A DNA stretch of 47,500 nt from positions 45,001 through 92,500 of the forward strand of contig CAUYUJ010000896.1 in assembly GCA_963575745.1 (NCBI GenBank). Direction: 5' to 3'. The notes under the pieces are model-generated. The model saw only the letters and a list, made by a program, of their open reading frames with translations, had not been told where the DNA came from and searched no databases. Position 1 is the stretch's first letter; every line of letters starts with the position of its first letter. The stretch comes from Prorocentrum cordatum (lineage: Eukaryota > Sar > Dinophyceae > Prorocentrales > Prorocentraceae). The translations under genes and the position numbers were made by a program. Below are positions 31,755 through 42,044 of this stretch, piece after piece.

Positions 31755-32005
31755 CCCTCCCCGCCGACGTTGCCGCCGTCGCCGCCAACGCCGTCGCCGC
31801 CGACGACGCCGTCGCCGCTGCAGCCGCCGCCGCCGCCGCCTTCGCCGCTGCCGTCGCCGCCTCCGCCGACGCCTCTGCCGCAGCCGCCGTCGCCGCCACC
31901 GCCGTCGCCGTCGACGCAGTGGCCGCTGCAGCCGCCGTCGCCGCCTTCGCCGCCGCCGCCGCCTCCGCCTCCGCCGCAGCCGCCGTCGTCGTCGAGGCGG
32001 GGCTG
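31755..32005. repeat. (CCG)n-type array
   Basis: Imperfect GCC/GTC/GCA triplets (CGCCGCCGTCGCCGCC) open in all frames, giving Ala, Pro or Arg runs. Confidence 0.9.
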
Positions 32006-32486
32006 CGCGTCCTCCGGCTCGAGGGCCCCGCCGGACCGCCCCGTGGCCGCGGCGCGCTCGGCCTCTGAGGAAGCCAGAGGACTTGCCACCGCTCGGAGAC
32101 GTCCATTTCGCGTGCATTTTTTTGTCGTTTCCGCGGGAGCTTTCTTTTTGCTCGATCATCCAGGACGCTCCTCGAGGGTCCTCGCCGAGCACGGATCAAA
32201 TACCCACACGTCCGAGCGATGCCAAGAGGAGGCCCGGGTGTGTCACACACCCGATCCCTACCCCCACCAGCCATCCATCCTCCCTCATAGATGGGGGGCG
32301 GGGGCAGCTGGGCTTCGGACTTCCCTGAGATCCGACGCTGCGAAAAAGTTTACACATCGCGAGAAATCACGCCCGGAGCCCCGGACCCCGTCCTGCTGCT
32401 CAATGTCTCGAGCCGGCCCGATTTTTAAGGGCCCCGGGGCCCGAGATGGGGCGTCAACGCCCGTGATGAGCAATTTGCAGAGCCAG

Positions 32487-32527
32487 GATCCTCCTCCTCC
32501 TCCTCCTCCTCCTCCTCCTCCTCCTGC
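32487..32527. repeat. (CCT)n microsatellite
   Basis: Pure CTC triplets. The sequence before it (32320-32440) has ATCCGACGCTGCGAAAAAG and may be a degraded family E relative. Nothing else is recognised between 32010 and 32815. Confidence 0.93.
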
Positions 32528-32814
32528 TCGTCGGACTTCGCCACGTGCTCGGCGCATTCTCCCAGCGAGTGGCCCGAGCTGCAGATCTCGGCGAGAGCCC
32601 TCGGGGCTCGGCGCCCGCCGCCGTGGCAGGGAGCGCCCCTCGAGCAGGTCGCGGTGCCCGCGGCGGGTCCACGGCGGCGGCCCGCCCCCACGGAGACGGC
32701 CCGCGAGAGGAGAGGCCACGCCCCGTGGAGAGGTCTCGACCCGGACCCCCCTAGGAGCACTCCAAGAGAGAGCGCTCCCCAGACCCAGAGGCCCAGGGAT
32801 CGACTGCCTTGACA

Positions 32815-32985
32815 ACAACGCGCAGGTCTTTCGCAGCGTTCGGCCTCCAGGGGCCCTCGCCGGGCCCCAGGACCGTCAAAGAACGACTCGGGTTGGAAAA
32901 AAACGGCCCCAAGGAATGGGTCGAGACTTCCGGGGACCCCGTAGCGAAAAAGTCACAACATCGGATCTCGTGGGAGAAAGACCTA
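32815..32985 (+). repeat. Family E dispersed repeat
   Basis: GTTCGGCCTCCAGGGGCCC, TCGCCGGGCCCCAGGACCG, AAGGAATGGGTCGAGACTTC and GCGAAAAAGTCACAACATCG appear in the same order as the copy at 14.2 kb. Confidence 0.78.
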
Positions 32986-33152
32986 CCTGCCCTGCTCAAA
33001 ACCTCGCCTGGGACTTGGTAGATGGCGAGGCACTCCCGAACCCCTTCCAGGAGGGCTACAAGGCGGCCAAAACCCGGCAGCACGACCTCGACGTCCAAAT
33101 TCCTGTCGAGGTTTTCTGGGCAGACCAGACAAGACTACCAGTCTGGAGGCCT

Positions 33153-33417
33153 AATTAGAGGCGGCCTCCTAAATGGGGTCGGAATAGATAGACTGAACCG
33201 CGCCGCATCGCCGATGCATCGGCGATGCATCGGCGACGCATCGGCGATGCATGAGCGATGCGCTGGCGATGCAGCGTCGACGTGGGCGATACACCAGCGA
33301 CGTCGATGTGAAACAACTCGGGCGCCACATCGAGCCGCATCGGCGACGCATCGGCGGTGCGGCGCAACTCTCCGACCCCATCTACTCCGACCCCATCTAA
33401 GATGCCCAGACTAATTT
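33153..33417. mobile_element. MITE B, copy 4
   Basis: The left end ATTAGAGGCGGCCTCCTAAAT and GGGGTCGGAATAGATAG pair with the right end ACTCCGACCCCATCTAAGATG and GCCCAGACTAAT. The core has ATCGGCGATGC units, and GGGCGCCACATCGAGCCGC is present. ATTAG/CTAAT at both ends may mark the outermost inverted bases. Confidence 0.8.
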
Positions 33418-33544
33418 CGAGCCCTCTGGAATAGGTCAGGGCTGCATGGGACCTTTTTTTTAAGCGCCCGGAATGGGTACGATGCCCAACAACAAGTGTG
33501 CACGTGTTGTCCAAAAGCGACAGCGGCCGCGGTTGCGCAAGCCG

Positions 33545-34995
33545 CAAATTGCACCACTTCTATTACACCAAAAAATACTGCACCACCTGCATTCTCCCTT
33601 TTTGAAAAAGAGCAGATTCTAACCCCCCCAGGGGGGTATCCCCCCTGGTCTTCTTACTGTAACTTACAAATCCTTCTCGCCCATCGCCCACCCTAAGTTT
33701 AAATTCGCACCATCCCAAAGGGGGCCGGTCTCGACCCCCCCCCCGCGATCCCCTGCAAAAAAAGTTATGCGCGCACACTCGTTCATCACAAATCATCAGT
33801 GGTCAAAAAACCCCTTGCCAACAAACAGCGTGACGAAATGCACACGCGCGCGTTGTCGCGCGCGTTCCGAAATCCTTGAAGAACCTTCGGTTTCGTAAGG
33901 ATACCAAAGTCGATTGTCCAATATATACATACATATACACATACATACATACATACATACATACATACATACATACATACATACATGCATGCATACATAC
34001 ATACATACATACATATATAACTCCTGGTGTCGCAACAGTTTTTTGCAACATGATTTGCGCGGTTGTGCTAATTCCAGAAAAAATGTTCAACAAGTACGTA
34101 CATGCTACCGAACGGGCTTCGCACGCGCGCATGCCGAATTCGTTCGAATGCCCTTGCGCGGGTGCTGTCGCAATAATCCTCTTGCAAAAAAAAAAAAAAA
34201 AAAAAAACGGAACGATGTGCACACGCTCGCGACGTCGCGCGCGCCTGCCGAAACCACTCAAAAACACTCGGTTTCGCAAGGATTGCAACATCGAGTGCCC
34301 AAAGCACATGTATGTGTATATATATATATATGAAGCACATGGCTTCGCAACACTGTTTCAAGGAAGCCTGCGTTCGAGCTTTTGCGGGTTCTGCAGAAAA
34401 TCTAAATGTTTTTCTCAACATGATCATTGAATTATGCACAGCGGGCCTCTCGCGCCGCATGCCAAAATCATTCGAACGCCCTGGCGCGCGTGCTGGGGGG
34501 GCACGATCCGTGTCAAACAAGACCATGCGGCCACTGTCGCGCGCCAGACGAACACGCATGTCGAACTCCTTCCAAAACGTTCATCACCGACGCGGGGACG
34601 CCGTCATCGTCGTCGGCGTGACCAGCATCGGCGCCGTCACTGGCCGTGCCGTCGTCGCTGTCAGCATCATCACCAGCACCGTTACTATCATCATCGTGTC
34701 CACCGCTGTCGGCGTTGCCATGATACCGTGCCCGCCCAAGTCGCAGACTCGCACTGAAGTGCCCGCTGGAATGTGCCGAGCGGTCAGCGCCACTGCGGCC
34801 GAGCCGGCCGCGCCAACCAAACTGGCCACTGCGCGCGCGTGCATGCGCGGGTTGGCGCGGCCGCAGAGATGCACCAGCCAGCGCCAAGCACGCATCGCAA
34901 TCGCCGCCGCATGGGGCTTGCAAACCAACTTGCAGATGGGTGGGTGAAATGTCTGCGCGAGCAGTGGTTTGGAGAACTTTTTTTGCGAACAGCAA
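33545..34995. repeat. Composite ~1.4-kb repeat, unit 1
   Basis: Modules in order: TTGCACCAC-type motifs, ATTCTCCCTTTTTGAAAAAG then C-rich DNA, ATCCCAAAGGGGGCCGG, and family G (ATGCACACGCGCGCG, GGTTTCGTAAGGAT). These are followed by a (CATA)n array (33926-34016), more family G (ACGGGCTTCGCACGCGCGC, CTCGGTTTCGCAAGGATTGC), GTC-rich DNA and family X reversed (34590-34990). No gene is supported. A 20-bp poly-A tract lies at about 34187-34206. Confidence 0.75.
33926..34016. repeat. (CATA)n microsatellite
   Basis: Tetranucleotide ACAT repeats with two ATGC interruptions. Confidence 0.95.
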
Positions 34996-35077
34996 CTAAA
35001 TTCTCCTTTCTCAAAGAAAATAATAGACTCTACCCCCCCCCTCCCGGACTTATCAGCTCCCCCTGGGATAATATAAT

Positions 35078-35190
35078 TTCATATATATATATGTGTGTAT
35101 GTATGTATGTGTATATATACACATATATCTACATATATATATATATATATGTATATATATAGGTGTGTATATATATATATATATATTATG
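35078..35190. repeat. (TA)n/(TGTA)n microsatellite
   Basis: TATATATGTG-type AT-rich simple sequence within the composite repeat. Confidence 0.93.
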
Positions 35191-35794
35191 CACACTCGTC
35201 CATCCTAAATCTGAAATCATATCATCCCAGCCAGGCCGGGCTCCCCCCCCTGAGGTTCCCTAGTAAAAAAAACACTATACGGTGACATTTTTTGTTCAAA
35301 CGAAACACTTTTTCGAAAATCCCTTGCCAAAACATATAACGAAGTGCACACGCGCGCGTCGTCGCGCGCGCATGCCGGAATCCTTCGAAAACCACAGGTG
35401 CCGGAAGGATTTCGCAATCGAGTTTCCCAAAAAAACATACAAAAACACATGGTTTCGCAACACTGATTTGCTAAAAAAGCTTCCGCGCGAGCTCTTGCGA
35501 AATCTGAAGAAAACCATAGGTTTTTCAATATGTTCACAAAATGATACCAAACGGGCTTCGCGCGAGCGCATGTCAAAATCTGTCGAACGCCCTTGCGCGT
35601 GTGCCGTCGCGAGAATCCTCTGCAAAAAAACGAGACGAAGTGCAGACGCGCGCGTCGTCGCGGGCGCATGCCGAAAACCTTCAAAACACATCGGTTTCGG
35701 AAGGATTTCAAAATCGTGCGTCCAAAGAACCTACAAAAACCTAAGGTTTCGCAACACGGATTTTCTACAAAAGCGTGCGCACGCGCTCTTGCGT

Positions 35795-36310
35795 CGTCGT
35801 CGTCGTCGTCGTCGCCGTCCTCCCTCCTCCCGCGTCGTCGTCGTCGTCGCCTACGTCGTCCTCTGTCTTTTCTCGTGTTCGTCGTCGTCGTCCTCTTTGG
35901 CGTCGTGGTCGTTTCCGTCGTCGTTGTCGCCGTGGTCGTCCTTCCTCCTCCTCCCACGTCGTCGTCGTCGTCCGTCGTCGGCGTCTCGTCGTCGTCCCTC
36001 CTATTTCGTCGCCGTCGTCGTCGTCGTTGTCGTCGTCGCCTTCCCTCCTCCCTCGTCGTTGTCGTCGTCGGCGTCGCCGTCCTTCCTCCTTCGTCGTCGT
36101 TCGCGTCGTCGCCGTCCTCCCTCCTCCCTCGCCGTTGTCGTCGTTGTCGTCGTTGTCGCCGTCGTCGTCCTTCCTCCTCCATCGTCGTCGCGTTCGTTGG
36201 CGTCGTCGTCGTCTTCGTCGTCGTCGGCGTCGGCGTCGTTGTCGTCGTCGAAGTCGTCGGAGACGTCGTCGGTGTCGTCCTAGTCGTTGTCGTCGGTGTC
36301 GTCGTAGTCG
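35795..36310. repeat. (TCG)n array
   Basis: GTC/TCG triplets with CCTCCTCCC interruptions at intervals of about 60-100 bp. Every frame is open on both strands; the resulting Ser, Val, Arg, Thr and Asp runs are artefacts. Confidence 0.94.
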
Positions 36311-36404
36311 GTCTTAACAGGTTTTGCAAACCAAGTTGCGGGTGGGTGGATGGGATGTTTGCGCGAGCAGTGGAGATGACGACTTCAAGTTCAGCAGAGT
36401 GGCT

Positions 36405-36720
36405 GACCCAAATATTGCCCCACATAGATTGCATATGTTATGCTGCACCACATAGTTTGCCCAACATAGGTGGCATCAGCTATGTTGCACAACCTAAGTT
36501 GCACCACGCAAGTAGCAAAACATATATTGCACCACATACATTGCACCACACATTTTACCCCACCTAAATTGCACAGAAGATATTGCACAAACTGCATTGC
36601 ACCACCTAGGTTGCACCATATTGGTTAAAGAGCAGGCATTGCACCACAGATTGTACATCATAGATTGCACCACATAAGCTGGACTACACAGACCGCTCCA
36701 CATGCATTGCACAACATCAG
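36405..36720. repeat. TTGCACCACATAG minisatellite
   Basis: Degenerate units of about 13-18 bp, each with a TTGCACCAC or TTGCACAAC core and a TA-rich spacer, repeated about 18 times. The same motif appears at 33548-33590, just before the composite unit. Confidence 0.85.
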
Positions 36721-36817
36721 AGTGAGGGGGCCGAACGGTCATTCACTGTCCCTTGGTGCGTGGCTGCAGTGGGGATCCACGGCGAGGATTCTGTTTGTTT
36801 TGTTGCGCCGCCCCCCC

Positions 36818-37030
36818 GCGACCAGCCCGCGACCCACCCGCGACCCACCGCGACCCACCCCGCGACCCACCCGCGACCCACCCGCGACCCACCCCGCGAC
36901 CCGCCCGCGATCCACCCGCGACCCACCCGCGACCCACCAGCGACCCACCCCGCGAACCACCCGCGACCCACCCCGCGACCCACCCGCGACTCATCCGCGA
37001 ACCACCCGCGACCCACCCTGTGACCCAATC
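36818..37030. repeat. CGCGACCCACC minisatellite
   Basis: 11-12 bp units (CCCGCGACCCAC) repeated about 18 times with rare variants (GATCC, GAACC, ACTCAT). Gly-Trp-Val and Asp-Pro-Pro frames are array-derived. Confidence 0.93.
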
Positions 37031-37229
37031 ACGTTGCTTTAATGAAAACCTTTGCCTGCGGAGGGCTCATTGTATACTTTGTAATAGTTAGGCGCCTGCG
37101 GCGGGTTTCTTCAGAGCCTCGCAGACTGCAGACGTCCCCGCCGCCCCCCTCACTCTTATCCGTGACTGCGGGGTGCTACGGTATATTGTTGGGGTCCACG
37201 CTGGCTAATGTTGGGGTCCACTCTGGCTA

Positions 37230-37274
37230 CACTGAGCACACACGCACACACACACACACTGAACACACACACAG

Positions 37275-37308
<34 letters not shown>

Positions 37309-37327
37309 ACGCACACACACACACACT
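37230..37327. repeat. (CA)n microsatellite
   Basis: CA dinucleotides with CG and GA interruptions. Flanking direct copies of CACGCTGGCTAAT are at about 37198 and 37341. Confidence 0.94.
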
Positions 37328-37794
37328 ATTTGGTGCCCACGCTGGCTAATATTGTGTTCACCCTAACGTTGTGTGACAATCTGGGTGTCTCGGTCCTTCA
37401 AAACGGTGCTCCCCCGCCAGCGTTGGCATACTTTCGGAGGCGGCGCTTTGCTCCCCTCTGCATTTGTCTCCACGTCATCATCTCCCCCCTCCTCCTGGCT
37501 CGATCTCCGAGTCGCTCCCGGCCGTGCGAGAAACGCGCAGAAGCCTGCAGATGGACGACCTCGAGATGCGACACTGGGGAAAAAACAAAATCGAGAAAAG
37601 TCGCGACGGGAGCCCTAGACCCCACCCTTTCTGCGGCATCTCAAGAGTGGGATCGAGCTTTGATGGCCCTGGGCCCGACACCGGACCGAAACGCCTACTG
37701 AAGAAATGCAGCGCTCGGATCGCAGGAAACCTCCAAAAAAGCGCAGCAGAAGCCTTCACATCGACGACATCCTCGTCCTTCTTCTGCTCCTACT

Positions 37795-37955
37795 GCTCAT
37801 CCTCCTCCTCCTCCTCCTCCTCGTCCTCCTCCTCCTCGACGTCGTCATCGTCGCCGTCGACATCGCCGTCGTCGCCGTTCTTGCCGCCGTCGTCGTCGTC
37901 GCCATCGCAGTCGTCGTCGTCGACGTCGTCGACCTTGTCGTCGTTGTCCATGCCG

Positions 37956-38023
<68 letters not shown>

Positions 38024-38260
38024 TCCGCCACGGCCAACGCCGTTGCCGTCGTCGTCGTCATCTTCATCGTCTTCGTTTTCGTCGTCTTCGTCGCCGCCGC
38101 CGCCGCCGTCGTCGTGGTGAACGACGTCGCCACCGTCGTTGTCATAGTCGTCTTCGTCGTCGTCGTCGTCCTCTTCGTTGTCTTCGTCGTCGTCACCGCC
38201 GACGCCTCCCTCGCCGTCGCCGTCGTCGTCGTCGCCGTCGTCGTCATTGTCGTCGTCGGT

Positions 38261-38348
<88 letters not shown>

Positions 38349-38380
38349 GCGCCGTCGCCGTCGTCGTCTGCGTCGTGGGG
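37795..38380. repeat. (CCT)n then (GTC)n array
   Basis: A short CCT stretch (37797-37838) passes into about 540 bp of GTC/GCC triplets. Val/Ser or Asp/Thr frames on both strands are repeat artefacts. Bases 37330-37790 hold no supported gene. Confidence 0.94.
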
Positions 38381-38519
38381 GGCGTTCGCTGCCCACCCCG
38401 CCAACGCAGCTCCGACGCGGTCGAGGGCGGGCTCCACGCAGCAGCTCGGGAGCAGAAACTCGTAGGAGCGGACAGAGCAGTACCGGCGGGCGCGGAACCT
38501 CTTGGGCACCTTTCTGCGC

Positions 38520-38925
38520 TTCCTCCTCCTCCTCCTCCTCCTCCTCCTCCTCGTCCAGCCTCCTACTCCTCCCTCCCTCAGCCACCCTCGCCTCCTCCTC
38601 CTCCTCCTCCTGCTCCTCCTTCTCCTCCTGCTCCTTCTCCTCATCCTCCTCCTCCTCCTCCCTCCTCCTCCTCCTCCTCCTCCTCCTCCTCCTCCTCCTC
38701 TCTCCTGCTCCCCCTCCTCCTCCCCCTTCCCCTCTCCACCCCCTTCCCTCCCACCTTCTCCATTTGTTCCTCCTCCTCCGCCTCCTCCCTCTCTTCCTCT
38801 TCCGCCTTCCTCCTCCGCCTTCCATCTCCGCCTCTCCCCATACCTCCTCCCTCCACCCTCCTCTCCATCCTCCTCCTCCTCCTCCTCCTCCTCCTCCTCC
38901 CCCTTGTCCGCCTCCTCCTCCACAA
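38520..38925. repeat. (CCT)n-rich tract bordering family D
   Basis: Mostly CCT triplets with CCC and TTC interruptions. It ends directly at CCACAATTACACAATATGAA, the family D 3' end in reverse orientation, exactly as at 25.6 kb. Confidence 0.92.
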
Positions 38926-39149
38926 TTACACAATATGAATCCCACTCTCCTCTCTCCCCTGGTGGCGTCTGGGGATTGGTCGACCCTCCTCCGCGTACTG
39001 GTTTTTACCTAACAGCTCTTGCTGATAGATTTCTAGTGGTCTCAAAAGACAGCATCATGACTCCTCAGGGGGGTCTGGGCGGGACCCGGGGAGGCTGCCG
39101 CCGAAGCCGAAATCGCTTGGGACATCCTCGCAAAATCGCTCTTGGTGCT

Positions 39150-39475
39150 CCCAGAACTCCATTCCCAGGCCACATTTTGGATGCCCGGAGCCAACTGTAG
39201 GCCACTTCGTGCTCTTCGACTTCCCAGAACTCCATTCCCGGGCCACATTTTGGATGCCCGGAGCCAACTGTAGACCACTTCGTGCTCTTCGATTTCCCAG
39301 AACTCCATTCCCGGGCCACATTTTGGATGCCCGGAGCCAACTGTAGGCCACTTCGTGCTCTTCAAGTTCCCAGAACTCCATTCCTGGGCATGATTTTGAA
39401 TGCCCGGAGCCAACTGTAGGCCACTTCGTGTTCTTCTAGTTCCCAGAACTCCATTCCTGGGCCACATTTTGAATG
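39150..39475. repeat. 73-bp tandem repeat (4.4 units)
   Basis: Units start CCCAGAACTCCATTCC at 39150, 39223, 39296, 39369 and 39442, an exact 73-bp spacing each time. The units are almost identical (GCCACATTTTGGATGCCCGG, AGCCAACTGTAGGCCACTTC). There are no unique spacers, so this is not a CRISPR array. Confidence 0.95.
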
Positions 39476-39477
39476 CT

Positions 39478-39808
39478 GAGGCAGGCTGATGCTGCGGCCG
39501 AGGCAGGCTGAGGCTGAGGCAGGCTGAGGCTGAGGCCGAGGCTGAAGGCAGACTGAGGCTGAGGCTGAAGCAGACTGAGGCTGAGGCTGAGGCAGGCTGA
39601 GGCTGAGGCTGAAGCAGGCTGATGCTGAGGCAGGCTGAGGCTGAGGCTGAGGCTGATGCAGGCTGAGGCTGAGGCAGGCTGAGGCTGAGGCCGAGGCTGA
39701 AGGCAGACTGAGGCTGAGGCTGAAGCAGGCTGAGGCTGAGGCTGAGGCAGGCTGAGGCTGAGGCAGGCTGAGGCTGAGGCTGAGGCAGGCTGAGGCTGAG
39801 GCTGTGAC
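39478..39808. repeat. (AGGCTG)n hexamer array
   Basis: GAGGCT hexamers with GCAGGCTGAGGCTGA variants over about 330 bp. The Ser-Leu and Pro-Gln-Pro frames on the minus strand are array-derived. Confidence 0.94.
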
Positions 39809-41221
39809 TGCGACTGCCGTTGCCGCTGCGACTGTCATCGCGAATGCGACTACGACTGCGGGAACAGCAGAATTCGACAACTGGATTTTCATCTGAATCT
39901 TAAGGGGAATGCTTTCAGATATGCTTCTACACATCGCTGTTAGGTTGCTTTGCCGGGATAATTTACATACAGGATTCCCCGGAGTTGGGTTGTCCCTTGG
40001 GTTGTTTTTCAAAATACTGCTTTCGCTGAAGCGCTGGCCTCATCTTCGGGCTACCGCTCGTTCCGAATCGTGCTCCCGCTGCAGCGCTGGCCTCATTTCC
40101 GCGCTTCCGCTCGTTCCGAATCGTGCTCCCGCTGTAGCGCTGGCGTCAGTATTTCCAGCGACATGCCACGGCATGGTTTTTGGTCATTCCAAAGAGGCTT
40201 CAAAACAATGGCCCCCCGAAGAAACCATCGGCAGTGATTGCACATTCGGTGTCGATTCTCTGATTTCTTCGGCCGCAGACCCCCCCCACTGTGGAGCGTC
40301 GCCACGCCATGCTATGTCAGGCTACGCGTCCTAATTTCCGAGCTTCCGCGCTTGGGCGGTTGTTCAAAATGCTGCTCTCGCTGAAACGCTGGCCTCATTT
40401 CCGCGCTTCCGCTCGTTCCGAATCGTGCTCCCGCTGCAGCGCTGGCCTCATTTCCGCGCTTCCGCTCGTTCCGAGTCGTGCTCCCGCTGTAGCGCTGGCG
40501 TCATTATGTCCAGCGCCAGGCCACGGCATGGTTTTCGGTCCTTCCAGATGGCACCAAAATTTGCAAAATGCCCCCCCCCCCCCCCCGAAGAAACCATCGG
40601 GAGTGATCACACATTCGGTGTCGATTCTCTTTGTCTTTTAGACCGCAGGAGTCCCTCCCCACTGTGAAGCGTCGCCACGCCATGCTATGTCAGGCTACGC
40701 GTCCTCATTTCCGCGTTTCCGCGCTGGTGCTTCCCCCCCCAAAAAAAAGGTGCTCTCGCTAAAGCAGCGACCTCATGTTCGGGCTACCGCTCGTTCCGAA
40801 TCGTGATCCCGCTGCAGCGCTGGCCTCATTTCCGCGCCTCCGCTCGTTCCGGATCGTGCCCCCGCTGCAGCGCTGGCGTCATTATTTCCAGCGCCATACC
40901 ACGGCATTGTTTTCGGTCCTTTCAAATAGGCACCAACATCTAGAAAATACCTCCCGAAGAAACCATCGGAAGTGATTCCACAGTCGGTGTCGATTCTCGG
41001 ATTTGTGGACCGCAGAAGCCCCCCCCCCTTCTTTGGGACGTCGCCACGCCATGCTACGTCATGCTACGCGATGATCTTCAACACCATGCTATGCCATGTA
41101 ATGCTATGCCATGCTACGACATCCGATTGTGCGAGTAGCGAGGAGATCTACGCCATGGTAAGGAATGGGAGGGAGTCAGATATGACGCGAGCGCACCTAG
41201 CATGTCCTCACCCCTCCCCCT

Positions 41222-41287
41222 CCCCCTTCCTCCTCCTCCTCCTCCTCCTCCTCCTCCTCCTCCTCCTCCTCCTCCTCCTCCTCCTCC

Positions 41288-41353
<66 letters not shown>

Positions 41354-41440
41354 CCCCCATTTTCCGCCCGCGTATGCCATTTTACTCTCTCCGCCTCCTC
41401 CTCCTCCTCCTCCTCCTCCTCCTCCTCCTCCTCCCCATGG
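41222..41440. repeat. (CCT)n(CAT)n and second (CCT)n
   Basis: CCT triplets to 41288, CAT triplets to about 41352, 45 bp of other sequence, then CCT again to 41435. The first array borders the 5' end of the reverse family D copy. Bases 41440-41870 are GA-rich with no supported gene. Confidence 0.94.
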
Positions 41441-41874
41441 TTCTCCTTTGGCGCCTTGACCATTGTGTGGAGAACGATGTCCTCTGGGAGAAAGGCGTTC
41501 GTCCGCTCCACGAGGCGACGGAGATCATCCCCGTCGATCACCAGCCGACCAAAAGGAGGCATGGGAGAAAGAGGGGGGGAGGGTGTGGAAGGAGAAGGGA
41601 GTTGAGAGGAGGAAAGACAGAGGCAGGAATGAGGAAGAGGGGCGGCGTAGGAGGCAGGGGTGGAGGAGGAGAGGTGGAGGACTGGAATTGAAGTGGTTCG
41701 TTTTATTACCAGTAGTTGGGAAGTTGAGCCAGCTGGATGAGCAGGGGAGGGGGGATGAAGAGGGGAAGGACGGAGGATGGAGGAAGCAGGGAGGAGGGAG
41801 GAAGGCAGGGAGGCAGGGAGCGGCAGGAGGGGAGATGCGAGCCCTGCTTGGGAAGGGGCTCCTCCCTACCTTTA

Positions 41875-42024
41875 GGTCGGGCATGTCCCCCTACAGGCGG
41901 ATCTTGAGTGAAAAAATAGAATATTCAAAAATACACCAACATAGTCAAAGAAAATATGCCAAAAATAGTCCCCAGACTATTGCTTTTTTTTTGATACTCC
42001 TCATGTAGAGGGACACGCCCGACT
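41875..42024. mobile_element. MITE A, intact copy (150 bp)
   Basis: The left end is TA|GGTCGGGCATGTCCCCCT and the right end AGGGACACGCCCGACT|TA, with inverted ends of about 30 bp. The interior is AT-rich (ATAGAATATTCAAAAATACA, AATAGTCCCCAGACTATTGC) and non-coding. The flanking TA on both sides was read directly from the sequence. Confidence 0.85.
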
Positions 42025-42044
42025 TAACCCTACTTCTTTCCCTC

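Larger units (their letters stand above)
34996..36400. repeat. Composite ~1.4-kb repeat, unit 2
   Basis: The module order of the preceding unit recurs: ATTCTCCTTTCTCAAAGAAA then C-rich DNA, a TA-rich microsatellite, ATCATCCCAGCCAGGCCGGG, and family G twice (AGTGCACACGCGCGCGTCG, ACGGGCTTCGCGCGAGCGC, GGTTTCGGAAGGATTTC). Then come (TCG)n and a short reversed family X end (TTTGCAAACCAAGTTGCGGG, GCGCGAGCAGTGG). Confidence 0.75.
38926..41215 (-). repeat. Family D, longest copy (reverse), with insert and higher-order repeat
   Basis: The 3' module (38926-39016: CAATATGAATCCCACTCTCC, CTCCGCGTACTGG) and its continuation (about 39958: TTTACATACAGGATTCCCC) are separated by about 940 bp of other tandem repeats. 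Three ~355-380-bp higher-order units follow (starts near 40007, 40362, 40738). Each has 53-bp subunits (CGTTCCGAATCGTGCTCCCG, GCAGCGCTGGCCTCATTTCC), a GCCACGGCATGGTTTT segment, GAAGAAACCATCGG.AGTGAT and GTCGCCACGCCATGCTA. The 5' module (41095-41215) carries CTACGACATCCGATTGTGCG and GTCAGATATGACGCGAGCG. Confidence 0.8.

Noticed and set aside
31407-33158. 583-codon plus-strand open frame
   Set aside because: It crosses a GCC array, a (CCT)n array and a family E repeat, and has Pro/Ser/Arg-biased composition. The open frame is explained by stop-free repeats.
37706-38938. 410-codon plus-strand frame with long hydrophobic Val/Leu runs
   Set aside because: Val runs come from (GTC)n and Leu/Ser runs from (CCT)n; this is not a membrane protein.
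39150-39475. Regular 73-bp repeats as a CRISPR array
   Set aside because: Units are contiguous and nearly identical, with no unique spacers, in a eukaryotic context without cas genes.
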